From Rhexocercosporidium sp. MPI-PUGE-AT-0058 (taxonomy: Eukaryota > Ascomycota > Leotiomycetes > Helotiales), in NCBI GenBank assembly GCA_020746875.1, contig JAGTJL010000004.1:1364001-1428000 (forward strand): DNA of 64,000 nt. Direction: 5' to 3'. Under the pieces are notes generated by a model. It saw only the letters and a list, made by a program, of their open reading frames with translations, had not been told where the DNA came from and did no database searches. Below are positions 1 to 11,632 of the stretch, one piece after another. Position 1 is the first letter of the stretch. Each line of letters opens with the position of its first letter. The position numbers and the translations under genes are program-made.

Positions 1-3000
1 GAAGGTACGTCGATCACTCTTTGCCAGTAATTCCACCAAGGAAGATAAAAAGCAATGTCACCTGCGGCTGCTTGTTCATGCGGTCTTACCGACCAAGAGA
101 TGCTGCATGTGGGCTAACTCTTTGCTCTCAGCTCATCAAAAAGCTCTCTGCGACACCCACACTACTGGCCCTGAATGATGTCCACCGCCAGTTGGGTATC
201 GTCGACTCCCAAGCCGCATTACAGGCTAACAAAGCAACCTTCTTCTTCCAACTCGTAAGTCAACAATGCTTTAGCTTTCTTCCTTCCTTCGCCATGCTGA
301 CGGCTCATCAGGAACGTGAGCTGGAGAAAGTCAACGCCTTTTACCTTCAAAAGGAAGCCGAGGTATGTGGATTGTCTGACTAACTCTAAGGATTGCCACG
401 ATTAACCCGGACAGCTCAAAATCAGACTCAAGACCCTCCTAGACAAGAAGAAAGTTTTACAGTCTCGCAACCAAAGTACCTCTAGGCGCTCCGCGAAATT
501 CACAACTCTCGAGGAAGGGTTCCAGCAGTTTGGCAATGATCTCAATAGGCTTCAGCAGTTCGTAGAAATCAACGGGACAGCATTTTCCAAAATCCTGAAG
601 AAGTGGGACAAAACTTCAAAGTCGAAGACGAAAGAGCTCTACCTCTCGCGCGCGGTCGAGGTTCAACCATTCTTCAACGCAACTGTCATTAGCGAACTTT
701 CAGATCAAGCGACTACGAGTTTACAGGAGCTTGGGGCATGGTCCGAAGGCGATAATGTCAGCTTCGAGAGAAGTCCCGATCACATCGTCAGCAGCCAGCA
801 CCTTTTAGGAACCGATGAGGGCGACGCCGATACGCTTCTCCTTGAGACGGTCATATCTGGTAGTCTTGAGCCACTCAAAGACCTTCTGCTGCGGTTGAAG
901 ACTGCGGACCCGAATGGCTCTCGAGATATTGCGTTGTTAGAGCGCATTACCAGGACTTTCCTTGCAGCAATCAACGAAGGACCACTGCAATCATTACAAC
1001 TTCTGCTGGACACTGGACTGGTTGATGTTCAGTCGGAAGATGACATTAATGAGCGAAATTGCCTCCACCAAGCAACAATATATGGGAACTTGTTTGTTTT
1101 GGGAGTCGGACTGGAAAAAGGTGTCGCCGTAAATCGAACTGATGTGTATGGGCGTGTTCCTCTACACTATGCGTGTATGCATGGGCGTCTGGATATGGTT
1201 GAAGCATTACTAAATGGCAAGTTGGTTTTTAGGCGCACCCTGATGGACACTAACATCTCCTAGCCGATCAATCTACCATCGACCTCATCGATCACGACAA
1301 CTTTACGCCACTGATACATGCGATCATCCATGGCCACTTTGAATGTGCAGAGAGACTGTTGGCAAGATCCGCTCGAATCGATCCAACATCCGATGCAGAC
1401 CATGTCCCCTTGAATTTAGCTTGCGAGCATGGCTCAGTAGCTATTGTGGAGTTGCTACTCAAGCATGGCGCCAACATCCTACCAGATGCCGAAGGTCTAT
1501 ACCCACAACATCTTGTTGCCCGTTCAGGACAGACGCCACAACTACTTCTCCTACTCAAGGACTACGGCGCAAACCTGGACCAAATCGACAAATTGTACTC
1601 TTGGACTCCAATCTTTCATGCGGCAAGTGAGGGGAATGTTCCCTGCATGCAAACACTTCTCAATGTTGGCGTAAAGACCAACATCTTGGACGAGAAAGAG
1701 CTCTCTGCTATGTACTATGCAACCTGGGAGGGTCATCTTGAGTGTATGAGACTTCTCTCCTCGATACCTACGGACGTTCGAGGAGGTCGCAAGGCATCGC
1801 AATCAGCGGGACTTTTGACTGGAAGCAGTGCGCCTGTTCCCATGAGCCTGGATGTCGATGCCATTCCAGATCTCGAACTCCCACCTCCAATCATTCCACT
1901 CCGAAGATATGGCCACAACTTCCTCGACACGAAAACTTTCATCCAAATCAGCTTCGACGAGAATGGAGACCAACCGATGACCTTCTTCCACGATAGTAAA
2001 TACCCCGCAGCTCGTCTGACGATCTCTTCGAAACTCTCTGATTTAATACCCAAGAATATTTTGCTCCCATTCCAAGAAGATACCCGGCTTGTTTCCTTTC
2101 AGGTTGATAATCTAGATTCCTTTGCCATCGACTTCGATGTCTTCCCTACATATGGCGCTAAGGTCATTGCGAAAACAGTCGCTTTACCAAGTACTTTCCG
2201 TGCACTGATGAGCAGCTCCGGCCACTGCTGCCTGCCCCTGTTCGATCCCAGATTGAGAGCAATCGGCCAGATAACTTTCAACTTCCAAGTGATCAAGCCA
2301 TTCCGAGGGAAGCCCTTGGAGATTACTGACTTTGAAACGTATTGGAAGGCCACTAGCCAATTTGATCATCGGCCAAGTGCATTCATCACCGGGTCGAGTT
2401 TGTCAGGAGATTATGTACTGCTCTTTGTGCAGCATACTTGCGATGGAGTGCCAGTCCTCTGGCCAAGATGGACTATGGATTACATGGACATCGAATTCCC
2501 TGTCAGCAGACTAACATATGCCCAATTCATCAGTGCTGGCTCACGTCACGCAAACAAGGCTGGTGACTTGTCGGACCTGCCACATCAACCACTCGAGAGT
2601 ATCGCCGATGTGCATCGAGTTCTGTCGAATTCTGCCGTGTCTTTACAGGATGCATTAGCGCTTCTACCTTCTGGCATGCATGTCAATCTTCAGGTGTTGT
2701 ACCCGTCCGCAGAAGAAGAGAAGAGTCTCCGCCTCGGCCCCACAGTAAATATCAACACTTTTGGCGACGCGATTCTGGGAGTTGTCTTTGACCATGCGAG
2801 GACTCTACGAGAGCAGACCCCGGATGCGACAAGATCCATCGTGTTCAGCTCCTTCAACCCCACAGTCTGCACAGCTCTGAACTGGAAACAACCAAACTAC
2901 CCAGTCTTCCTATGTAATGACTTAGGCCGCGAAGGGGAATCAGCACCTTCATCTTCTGTTCTGAGTAGTGGGAGAAGAACGACATCCATCAAAGAAGCCG

Positions 3001-3315
3001 TCAGGATAGCCCAGAACAACAATTTCATGGGCTTGATATGTTCTTCTCGCCTGCTGGTACATGCTTCCCCCTCCCTCCTCCTCCTTTTGAAAAATTCAAC
3101 TGAACAACATACTCACTTATTATTGATAGGACATGGTACCAGCCTTAATCGAAGCTATCAAAGCACAAGGTCTCGTACTCGTCACAGACAAATCCGCAGA
3201 GCAGCACGTCGATATGGGGATCATGGATGACCCCTTCCCGAGATTACAGGAGGGTATTGATGGTGTTTTGAAGGGGAATGGGGTGCTTAGGTTTAATGAG
3301 AGTATTGACATGTGA
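1..3315 (+). CDS. PHO81: PHO81/NUC-2-type phosphate sensor, SPX-ankyrin-GDPD-like (5' end outside window)
   Basis: Known role of the family: a cyclin-dependent kinase inhibitor that reads phosphate status through its SPX domain and controls the PHO85-type kinase. Exons deduced: ..4, 132-254, 312-362, 415-1216, 1264-3056, 3130-3315. The first exon and the initiator lie upstream; the sequence enters at the end of the SPX first helix and continues with LIKKLSATPTL. SPX runs to about base 700. Ankyrin repeats follow at about 1020-1780 (for example GRVPLHYACMHGRLDMVEALL). The C-terminal third (about 2350-3315) resembles a glycerophosphodiester phosphodiesterase fold, but I do not see the catalytic HRG...EN motif, as expected for a regulatory copy. 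The 1217-1263 intron has a GC donor; phase demands it. Gene ends convergent with the SDR gene. Confidence 0.93.
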
Positions 3316-3936
3316 TGGGATGTGGAAATGAGAAAATGGAAATACCTCTTCGCTTTGACATAGAATAGGTTCATACAAAGAGATGTTTTGAAGGAATTGT
3401 GATGCAGTTTTTATGGTGATAGTCAGAGTCTATGACGTTAAAGAAAGAAATCGTTCAGTACCCGGTATATGAGGAAGATTTATTCTCGGATCAAAAGGAG
3501 TATTTGAAAGATTCAAATGAGTACCAAAAAGAAGACAGACTTCGAGTACTTGTACTTCGGAGGGTTTTATCAGACGTTTCTTTTCTTTTAGTAAATTTGA
3601 GCAAGGATACCCAACCAGTTAGGTCAACTCCCTCTCGTGGAAAACCTTGCCCACAAGCGTTCTAGTATTGCTGTACTGTCATCGCGGCCTTCGCACGAGT
3701 CCTGATATGGAAAATTGCAGCCACTGTTGAAAAAGCCTAGGCTAGGAGATAACTACCTGTATGATGTAGCCGCATGTTCTCCCTACCAGCAAGCATATAT
3801 TGCAGCACAACATATGACGCGAACAACTGAATTGTAGTATATGTTCGGCTAGAAGTTATATGCATCCAGAATCATCTCAGTCTACCCCCACATACACCCA
3901 GTAAGGCAGGTACTTGTACCGAAAGAAGGGGGTGGA
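3316..3936. other. Intergenic, convergent 3' ends
   Basis: About 620 bases between the stop codons of PHO81 and the SDR gene. Only short chance frames are present. I see no RNA gene or repeat; it probably holds the two 3' untranslated regions. Confidence 0.7.
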
Positions 3937-5101
3937 TCATGCAGTGAAGACTCTACCAGCTTCAATCTCCTCAAAGGCCTGCATAGTGTGGCTCCAGCAT
4001 CTTTCCGCAATATCACTTTGCCGTAGGTCAGCGTATGCCTTCCCCAGCGGGACTACGTCTCCATTCCAGGAACCTCTATAAGCACCACCTCCAACCACAC
4101 CGTCTGACGATATGGCAATCTCGAGATCGCCGTCGGCTTCTGGAAGCTGCTCACCGCCAGCGCTCGCCGAACGTGCTGGAAAGCGAGGCGAGGTATGGAA
4201 AATAACGCGGTTTCCACTCTCCATCTGAGAGACAGTGAAGGGGCGGATGAAAGGGCTGATGATTCGGAATGTCCAAGTGATGAGCTTCGAGGACATAGTA
4301 CCGTTTGTAAACGCATCGGTCAGGACAAGGCCGGGGTAGTAATGCGTTAGGGAGAGGCGGCCGGGATACTGGGAAGCCATCCTCTCGAAAAAGAACGTCA
4401 TGAAGTAAGCTGCGTGAGATCCCATGTTCATGAAGCTGTAGTTCCTAGGGTCACGTAGTGATAAGTCGTCGGGGATGAGCTTGACGTCGCGGCCAGGGCC
4501 GAAGACGGATACAACGCGGGCGGGCAATGAGGATTCAAGAAGTAATGGCATGAGCTGTATCGTAAATCTGGCGCGGGAATAGTACAGATGCGACATGAAC
4601 GCATCGAGTCCTTCAGTCGTATCTGCTCACTTGAGTAAGCTCTTGAAACCAAATCTGTACGCAAAATATCTGGGTACATCGTTGGCGACGTAAGATCTTA
4701 CCTCTTCGCGATTCAATGGCAAAAAACGCGTGCGACATGACCAAGAGGTCAATTTTAGCTTTCCCACCTGTGCTCTTGACCTCGATCTCCTCGAGCCGAA
4801 TAATCTCAGCCGAGACGCGGTCAACATCTTTCAATAGCGCGAGGTCATTTGCTCGAATGAATCGGAATTGTCCAGCCGGGCACACGTTCAGGCACTCAGA
4901 TATTACTCTTGTGCCTGAAGCCTCGTTCCTGCCGATGATGTAAGCTCGCAGTCCTTTCCCGTCTTTTCCATGTGCTGCAGCAAGAGCACGAACTGAATGT
5001 TCTCCAATGCCAGCGGTAGATCCGGTGAATACGGCGACCAGCGGCTGGCTCTGGGCGATTCTTGCGTTCCAGGAGCGGACGACTTCGATGGAATAGCCCA
5101 T
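3937..5101 (-). CDS. Short-chain dehydrogenase/reductase (SDR), NAD(P)-binding
   Basis: Two exons, 5101-4702 and 4622-3937, joined at a GT-AG intron (4623-4701) in phase 1; predicted 361 aa. The Rossmann nucleotide-binding motif TGSTAGIGEHSVRALA lies near the N-terminus and LLVMSHA matches the strand-4 NAG position. The region around NMGSHAAYFMTFFFE occupies the usual Tyr-x-x-x-Lys segment, but the canonical YxxxK is not obvious. This is seen in a fungal SDR subgroup whose members start much like MGYSIEVVRSWNARI. An in-frame ATG at 5182 would add 27 hydrophobic residues (a possible membrane anchor). I prefer 5101 because the family normally begins just before this helix. Substrate unknown. 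Confidence 0.85.
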
Positions 5102-5894
5102 AGCAATATGGAAATTATAAGAAGCGATTATGAGACGGATCAACAATACAAGCAAGGAGGCAATTGTTGAGGGAACTTGCAATCTGACGGAATCTCAAAA
5201 CTGTAGACAGTCTCTTACTTGTCTGAAGTTGGGGATTTTATGGTGAAATAAATAATGGAAAGGAGATGATACGATAAGGCAGACTGGAAGGCTTTCCGAA
5301 TTCCCAAGTCGCCCGCCCCAAATTTGCATGTTTGGATTCTTCGATTGCTAACTCATATGGTGTGCAGCTCGATCACGATGTTCATATGCATGGAACACGT
5401 TCTAGATATACTGTGGCGTCCTTGAATACTGCAGCATCAGCGAGCTCTCGGCACGACAGGGGGGAAAGAACACGAAATTCCACTCTTCCGACTGGAGTGC
5501 TTAACCGAATTATCGAGTTCAGATTGCCATCCATCATTGCATGGCCCTAGATTTTTAAAAAAAAAAGTAAGGTGACTTCCCAAAGAGGCAATTCGATCGT
5601 GGTGGCCAGGGATCAATTGGTTCGCTTAATTCATAACAATGTTGTGGACCACGTTGGGACTGCTGCCGACAATCAACCAGGGACTCGGAGAATTTGTACC
5701 TATGGCCTCGTAGGGTATTTCATAATACTCTATACAAATGAGTGGTTGAAATAGCCGAATGCCAGTCACGAGTCGCCGGCGCTGACCGTGCCGCAACAGA
5801 ACGAACTTGTGTCTGCTTCGGGATAAATCTCAAGACCATCTGCTTCAATTCAACATCTCAGGAGGTAGCGAACAGAACAAAAACTTCTGTAAAT
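5102..5894. promoter_or_regulatory. Divergent intergenic region between SDR and cupin genes
   Basis: About 790 bases separate the two start codons (712 if the SDR starts at 5182). It contains only short open frames, a short A run near 5558 and no domain-like sequence. It presumably carries both promoters. Confidence 0.55.
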
Positions 5895-6584
5895 ATGCCT
5901 CCCATCGTGCCAACTCCCAATGTCCCAATCAATTTCGTCGCCGCCGAGATGGGTGAGATCATTCCTCTGGGGAAACTCACGCTCCGCGTGATGGAGGATG
6001 GTTCACGGACAGGTATGTCACCCCTCCATTCCCTTGCCTATCTCGGCCATTATCTTTCATATCGTAAGTGAATTGACTAAATTGTAGATAACCGCATCTC
6101 CGTCATGGAACTTACAATCCCACCACACACCCCCGGCCCACCCGCCCATTGGCACGAGATGCACGACGAGACTTTCCTCGTGACAAAAGGGACGGTGCGC
6201 TTTACCGTTCCCTCGGCACCGGGACTGGAGGGAAAGGCAATCGATGCAAAGGCTGGTGATTATGTTGTTGTGCCAACACGGGCGCCGCATACCTTCAGTA
6301 ATGAGACGGATGAGGAGGCAAAGTTTGTCAATACTTTCACGCCGGTGAGTTGAGAACACATCCCCCGGGTAGGTTTGAGGAGAAGTAAGAGGTCAAAGAA
6401 TCATGGTGGGGTAATGGAAAAAGATATGAGAGAGGGAAGCTGATGTGAAAAGGCGTTTTATATCCATTACTTCAAGCTGTTGAGCACGCTGATGGCCAAC
6501 GGCGAGACGATGACACCCGAAGTAAATGAGCAGGCCATGGCGTATTATGCTACTATTCCTGTGCAGAATTCGAACGTTGAATGA
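5895..6584 (+). CDS. Cupin-domain protein
   Basis: Three exons: 5895-6012, 6088-6344, 6453-6584; predicted 168 aa. The single cupin barrel shows the metal-binding first motif PPAHWHEMHDETFLVTKG (two His and a Glu) and the second motif around VVPTRAPHTFSN. It is followed by a C-terminal helix ending LLSTLMANG...VEQ-like, typical of small fungal mono-cupins. Members bind a divalent metal and range from dioxygenases and isomerases to storage proteins, so the reaction cannot be told. All three exons join in frame at GT-AG sites. No signal peptide is seen, so a cytosolic location is likely. Confidence 0.87.
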
Positions 6585-7494
6585 ATAGCAGAATTGGTTT
6601 GGTTCAAATTGTAGTATCTTGGAAGCTCAGTTAAGTTTAGGGTAGGAAGGATAGTAGAGTACACACTATGAATGTTTGATAGTGCCATACAGCACCTATA
6701 AGCCAAGATTGAAAGGCTTTCATAATCTACTACAAAGCGTTTATTAACGGTTTGAATCCATGAAAGTTTCTTAGGCTACTACCAAACGAGTTCCACGAAT
6801 TATTACAAGGCAACGGGAATAACATTACAATAATAGAGTGGCTAGGTGGATTGTTCCAACGGAGGAACGGAGCCTTTTCAGCCACCTTTCTGAAGCGGAA
6901 CTACCAAGTAGAGATTGAGACTTCATTTGTAGATTCATGAGAATGGATCCAAAGGAGAGACTCACGCCGAAGCACCTGCCGAAAGATCCCTCAATATTTT
7001 GTATTTAGAGCTTCGTGAAGTGGCGGCTTCTAAGGAAAAGTGGTGTCTGGAAAGGATCGCCACTTTTATTCAGAAGGGAACTTCATGGCAGACTGTAGAC
7101 AACCGTTGATTCTTTGCATACCAGACTTACATAAAGGGGTTCCCAGAGGAAAGAGGGGTGGCTAATCCAAGATCGATGACATTGTACTCGGATGAAGTCA
7201 GAGTTAGAGAATTCGAAGGCAAGCTTGGGGTGGGTACAGTACGAGAATCGGAAATGTTTTCAGTTCACGAGGTTGCTACTTGGACCCGAGATGAAGGAAG
7301 GGAAGGACATTGAGATGAGCGAGTTCAGACAGAACCAAGCCAGCACATGGGAGGACCTTCATTTATCAAGCCGAAAACATCATCATAAATCATAAACCAG
7401 CCTTCTGACTCCCGTCCAACCTCAAGATCCTTATCATTTCTCTTACTTCGATTCACATATTACCATGATGCCATCTCACGCCAAAAGAACCAAC
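6585..7494. other. Intergenic, nothing recognised
   Basis: About 900 bases of mixed sequence. It probably holds the 3' UTR of the cupin gene and of the membrane-protein gene that ends at 7495 on the opposite strand. No credible gene. Confidence 0.65.
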
Positions 7495-8226
7495 CTACGC
7501 ACCCTTCAACTCATACCTCAAACTCCCCAACTCCCCCTCCGGATCTACACCCCCCATAACCCACTTCGCCAGCACAGCAACCGCATAAACCACTCCGGGC
7601 AAGCCCTCAAACCCCCACCAAAGCACTCCCTCCCCAGTCCTCCTGGCGACAACACCCCCCAGCCCAAAAAGAACAATACAAAGCCCGATGTTCAGATACG
7701 GGAGGTACGTCCTCACAGGCCCATCACTAGCCTCTAACATCGCTGCTTTCTTCGCCGCCAGACTTTGAGTTTGAGAGGGCGTGGTGTTTAATGAGTCGAG
7801 ATAAGTAATCCCAGTTTTCCCTGGGGGAGGAAGTGAAGGATGTAGGCTGTTGAGAGGAGGGATGTGAGGCTTAGGAGGGAGAGGAGGGTTGTCTGCGGGG
7901 TGAAGAGGGAGCGGATGTAGGGGAGGGTAGTAAGGAGAGTTAGGCTGAGGAGAGCGGTAGTGTATTGGGCGTTGCGGCTTTGGTTCTCGGCTTGCATTGT
8001 TTCGATGAGGTTGTTCTGCTCTGGTATGGGTTAGTTGGTGTCGGTATGTGGAGGCATTGAGCGGAGCTTTGTGCAATCTTGAAGATGGTAGGAGAGAAGG
8101 CTGAGAAGTAGCCAGCCTTGGGAAGTTAAAGAATTTACCTTCTTCGTCCATCGCTTCTGGACCTTCATCATCGGAGTCCATTTCCGATGGAAATTGAAAT
8201 GTCCTTCTTAACCTTGCAGTCGCCAT
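7495..8226 (-). pseudogene. Small multi-pass membrane protein, apparently frameshifted
   Basis: Exon 1 (8226-8139) encodes an acidic start, MATARLRRTFQFPSEMDSDD. A GT-AG intron (8021-8138) leads to exon 2 from 8020. Exon 2 opens with EQNNLIETMQAENQSRNAQY and two hydrophobic segments. At the C5 tract (plus-strand G5, 7823-7827) this frame runs to a stop at 7788. The other frame continues with GKTGITYLDSLNTTPSQ and two more hydrophobic stretches to 7495. One additional base in the C tract would join the halves into about 204 aa with FLPPGKTGI at the joint. No GT donor exists nearby to explain the switch by splicing. It could be a real mutation, a sequence error or programmed frameshifting. A 243-codon unspliced frame is also open but is proline-rich and looks like a shadow. 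Function unknown. Confidence 0.6.
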
Positions 8227-8471
8227 ATTTGCCCCTCTGCAAAAATCAGAACTCGTTGATAAAAAGGTGTTTCGGACATCAAGGCAGAGAGTTCAAGAGG
8301 AAAGCTTGCAGTCTGGGGAGATCAGCCGGCAGCCTCGCCAAAAGCAAACCGCGCAAACACTGCCAAAACCTTGAACCATTCTATTCTCAGCCAGTCAACC
8401 CACTCGATTTCCAAGCTAACTACAGAACCGCATTCTCGAGCTCAAACAACTTCGGTTTTCTCAGAGGCAAG
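8227..8471. promoter_or_regulatory. Shared divergent promoter region (membrane protein / COA1)
   Basis: 245 bases between the two start codons of oppositely directed genes. It must contain both promoters and 5' leaders. No specific factor site identified. Confidence 0.5.
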
Positions 8472-9187
8472 ATGTTACCGCGATTTCTACGCTCAAGGGT
8501 GCTATTCAGAGCTAGACCAGTTATTTCGAGGAATGTGGCGCCGAGGAGGACGTTGATTGCGCCGCCAAAAGCTGGAGATGGACCGTTGATGGCGAGGAGG
8601 GCTGACCGGGAGCTGCCAGGTACTTATACATGTTCTTTTTTCTCTCACAGCAGCATTTTTTCCCTTCAATTTTTTGCAATTGAGAGAGCAATTAACTGAT
8701 ACGACTTCTTGTACATATAGACATCCCGGAAAATGGCATGAAATGGGTTCGCACCATCCCCATCTTCCTCGTCATCCTAATCTCCTCCACGCTCGGAATA
8801 TTCAATTACCAAAAATCCTCTAGCAGCGTCGTATCTTCGACGATGTACGCGCTGCGCACTTCCCCAAAGGCGCGCGAGTATCTTGGAGAGGAGATCTACT
8901 TTAAAAGCCAGATGCCGTGGATCTGGGGCGAGATGAACATGCTGCATGGGAAGATTGATATCCATTTTGCGGTTAAGGGACAGGCAGGGAGTGGGACGAT
9001 GAGGTTTAAGAGTCATAGGCTGGGGAGGCAGGGCATGTTTGTTACGACGGAGTGGAGTTTGGAGACGGAGAAGGGGGAGAAGATTGATTTGCTGGATGGG
9101 AGTGATCCGTTCAAGGGTATTGAGATGGGTGAGGAGGAGCCAAAGAAGGTCGGGAGGGGGTCTTATGCCCCGAATTTGTCTGGGTGA
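8472..9187 (+). CDS. COA1: Cytochrome c oxidase assembly protein COA1-like
   Basis: Two exons, 8472-8619 and 8721-9187, phase 1; 204 aa. The N-terminus MLPRFLRSRVLFRARPVISR is Arg-rich and acid-free, a good mitochondrial presequence. One transmembrane helix follows (TIPIFLVILISSTLGIFNY). The soluble part has VSSTMYALRTSPKAREYLGE and MPWIWGEMNMLHGKIDI, matching the Coa1/Tim21-like fold (DUF1783). In yeast Coa1 is an inner-membrane factor that shuttles newly made Cox1 into early complex IV assembly. It lies head to head with the membrane-protein gene and tail to tail with MRPL9, itself a mitochondrial translation gene. Confidence 0.88.
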
Positions 9188-9358
9188 GTAGCTCGGGAGT
9201 GAGACTTTCAGATTGAAGAATTGGAATGGAATTGGAGTGGGATTGGAATGGGATTGAATGCATTGCAATGGCGTACTTGGGATTTCTGCTCAGAACGCCC
9301 GGTCTATGCCACATATATTGTACAAATAGTCTACTGTACTGTACAAAGTCTTTTTCCT

Positions 9359-10276
9359 CTACGCAGTTGCCAAAACCTCCGTAACCTCCTCTCCTGGAAT
9401 AACAGGCCATGGCTTCTTGATCGCATCCTGGATCTTGACAATGCAGCCCTTTGGCCCAGCAAGACATCCATTCAGGATCAACAGCCCCTTCTCAGCATCC
9501 ACCTTCAACACCTTAACATTCTGTATCGTGACCTGATTCCCTCCCATCCTTCCAGGCATCTTCTTCCCTGGCAGAACCCTCGAACCGCTTCCCTGCGAAG
9601 CACCGGAAGAACCCATAGCACGATGCGTCTTCGAATTACCATGCGAAGCCGGTTGACCCTTGAATCCCCATCTCTTCATACCACCCGCCCATCCCATCCC
9701 CCTACAATCCGACCTCGTGTCCACGAACTGCCCCTCAATGAACCACTCCGGCCCAACCGTCTCTCCAACCTTCAACAAGCCCTCCTCATTCTTAACCCTG
9801 AACTCCGAAACGAATCTCTTCGGAGCGACATTCGCGCCCGCGAAATGCCCTAGTAATGGCCTCGTCACGTTGTCGAAATGCTTCCACCCAGCTCCCATCT
9901 GCACCGCGAAGTACCCATGCTTCTCCCTCGTTTTGTGAGATACCACTTGTACTCTATCGAACTGCAGGACCGTACATGGCGTCCTGATCCCCGTGTCTGG
10001 ATCGTACAGAGCCGTCATTCCTTTCTTGATAGCCAGCGCTCCCGTCCGTAATGGCAGTGTGAACTCTTTCCTCTTTAGAGCTGCGGCGGGCGAGTGTTCG
10101 AGTGTTGGGAGGCCAGCGGTCTGTTGGTTGAATCGAGCGGGTTTTGCTCGTGCTGGGGCGGTCGTCCATCCATATTTGATGCCGCGCTTCGCTGTCAATG
10201 GGAGGAATGTGTCGGGGAGGAGGAAGGACGGTGGTAATTGCAGTTGTGCCCAGCTTGTTGGCAGCTTGGGTGCCAT
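9359..10276 (-). CDS. MRPL9: Mitochondrial large-subunit ribosomal protein uL3m
   Basis: Single-exon gene of 305 aa. The uL3 family body begins at KRKEFTLPLRTGALAIKKGM. It continues through the loop region GMGWAGGMKRWGFKGQPASH with GSRVLPGKKMPGRMGGNQV, the conserved signature of L3 that reaches the peptidyl-transferase centre. The extra N-terminal 80 residues are basic and fit a mitochondrial import sequence. The length agrees with the yeast mitochondrial L3 homolog (MRPL9). The start ATG is unambiguous. Separated by 171 bases from the end of COA1. Confidence 0.95.
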   Translation of the reverse strand: MAPKLPTSWAQLQLPPSFLLPDTFLPLTAKRGIKYGWTTAPARAKPARFNQQTAGLPTLEHSPAAALKRKEFTLPLRTGALAIKKGMTALYDPDTGIRTPCTVLQFDRVQVVSHKTREKHGYFAVQMGAGWKHFDNVTRPLLGHFAGANVAPKRFVSEFRVKNEEGLLKVGETVGPEWFIEGQFVDTRSDCRGMGWAGGMKRWGFKGQPASHGNSKTHRAMGSSGASQGSGSRVLPGKKMPGRMGGNQVTIQNVKVLKVDAEKGLLILNGCLAGPKGCIVKIQDAIKKPWPVIPGEEVTEVLATA

Positions 10277-10490
10277 GATGCGTGGGCTGTGATGGCGTGA
10301 ATGGTTGCGGATGAGCTCTGGAGCTGGAGTTGTTCGTTCGGAAATATTCTAGTGGAGCCAGGAGCCGGCCGAAGCGAGCTAGTGTGGCACCCAATATCAG
10401 AAATATCTCCTCGCCAAAATTACCCGGTCGCTTTCATGATGAGGAAGACATGGAACAGAGATGAGAGCGGTTCTTGAGTAGCCACCCATC
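10277..10490. promoter_or_regulatory. Shared divergent promoter region (MRPL9 / CCDC25-like)
   Basis: 214 bases between two divergent start codons. No separate gene; promoters of both inferred from position only. Confidence 0.5.
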
Positions 10491-11384
10491 ATGGTTTACT
10501 ACTTCACCTCCAATGCGGTAGCTCCATCCGCTGAGATCTACGCTGGCAAAGATAAAGTTGAGAGTGAGCCATTCCCACCTCTACAAAGTCATAAAGTGGA
10601 AACGAAGGTTTTATTACTGACCCGATTTCTTCGATCATAGACGAGGATCTCATCAAATATGGCCTGGAGGAAGATGTGTGGTTCCACGCGGACAAGTTAT
10701 CCAGTGCACATATCTATCTCCGTATGAAGGAGGGCGAAAGCTGGGAATCTATTAATGAGGGCGTCTTGACCGACTGTGCTCAGCTTACCAAGGCCAATTC
10801 TATTGAAGGCACGTTCATTGCACATTTCTTTGAGAAATGATAGCACGTGATGCTGATGTATTCGCGAAAAGGCAATAAGAAGGACAATGTCACTATCATC
10901 TACACTCCATGGGCAAATCTGAAGAAAGATGGTTCAATGGCTGTTGGTCAAGTGGGATTCAAAGACCCTCGGAAGGTTGGTTCACAGAAATTTCTGCTAG
11001 TGAAATGGAATGACAAGCTGAAGTATTGCCACAGGTGAAGAGAATCCTCGTTTCGCAACGAGAGAACCCAATCGTCAACCGCCTCAACAAGACCAAAGTC
11101 GAGAAGTTCCCAGACCTGCAGATGGAGAGAGAAGAGAAGCTAAAGGCTGTGAGGAAGAAGGACCAAGCTGCGAGGTTGGACAGAGTATGTGTTTTATTAT
11201 CATCTGGTTTCCTTCCGTTCTACTAATACCGTTACAGAAAAAAGAAGAAGCTAGAGTAGCAGAGGAGAGAAAGCAGAAGAAGTGGCAGAAGGATCATGCT
11301 TATGATGAGCTGTTCCAGGAGCAGGATTCTGACGAGGCGAATAATCAGAATCGTGAAGAGGGTTACTTGAGTGATTTCATGTAG
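10491..11384 (+). CDS. CCDC25-like protein with NFACT-R (DUF814) domain
   Basis: Five exons: 10491-10563, 10641-10808, 10872-10975, 11035-11184, 11238-11384; 213 aa. The NFACT-R core is clear: [52 protein letters not shown] and [15 protein letters not shown] basic coiled coil follows ([20 protein letters not shown]...), ending in an acidic tail GYLSDFM. This matches human CCDC25 along its whole length. The NFACT-R domain is shared with ribosome quality-control factors of the Rqc2/NEMF type, but the fungal stand-alone protein has no settled role. The second intron (10809-10871) uses a GC donor; the GT alternatives break the frame. The fourth has a perfect TACTAAT-type branch site. Confidence 0.92.
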
Positions 11385-11632
11385 TCGATAGAAGTCACAA
11401 AAGTAATGAAGAAATTAGAAAATTTTACTCATCTCACGAGAAAATTTTGGATTCTCTGGTGGTTCGGGCATTCAGCTTCATTGCTGATTGGTATCATCGT
11501 ATAGCTTCTAACATTTGATCAGAAACATACCTTTAGTACAAGAGGAACAAGCTCACTGTAAACAGAGATTTTTCCATTCCTTCCCATGCCTTCACCAATT
11601 CCATAACTCTCCCTAATAAAACGGCCACCCAC

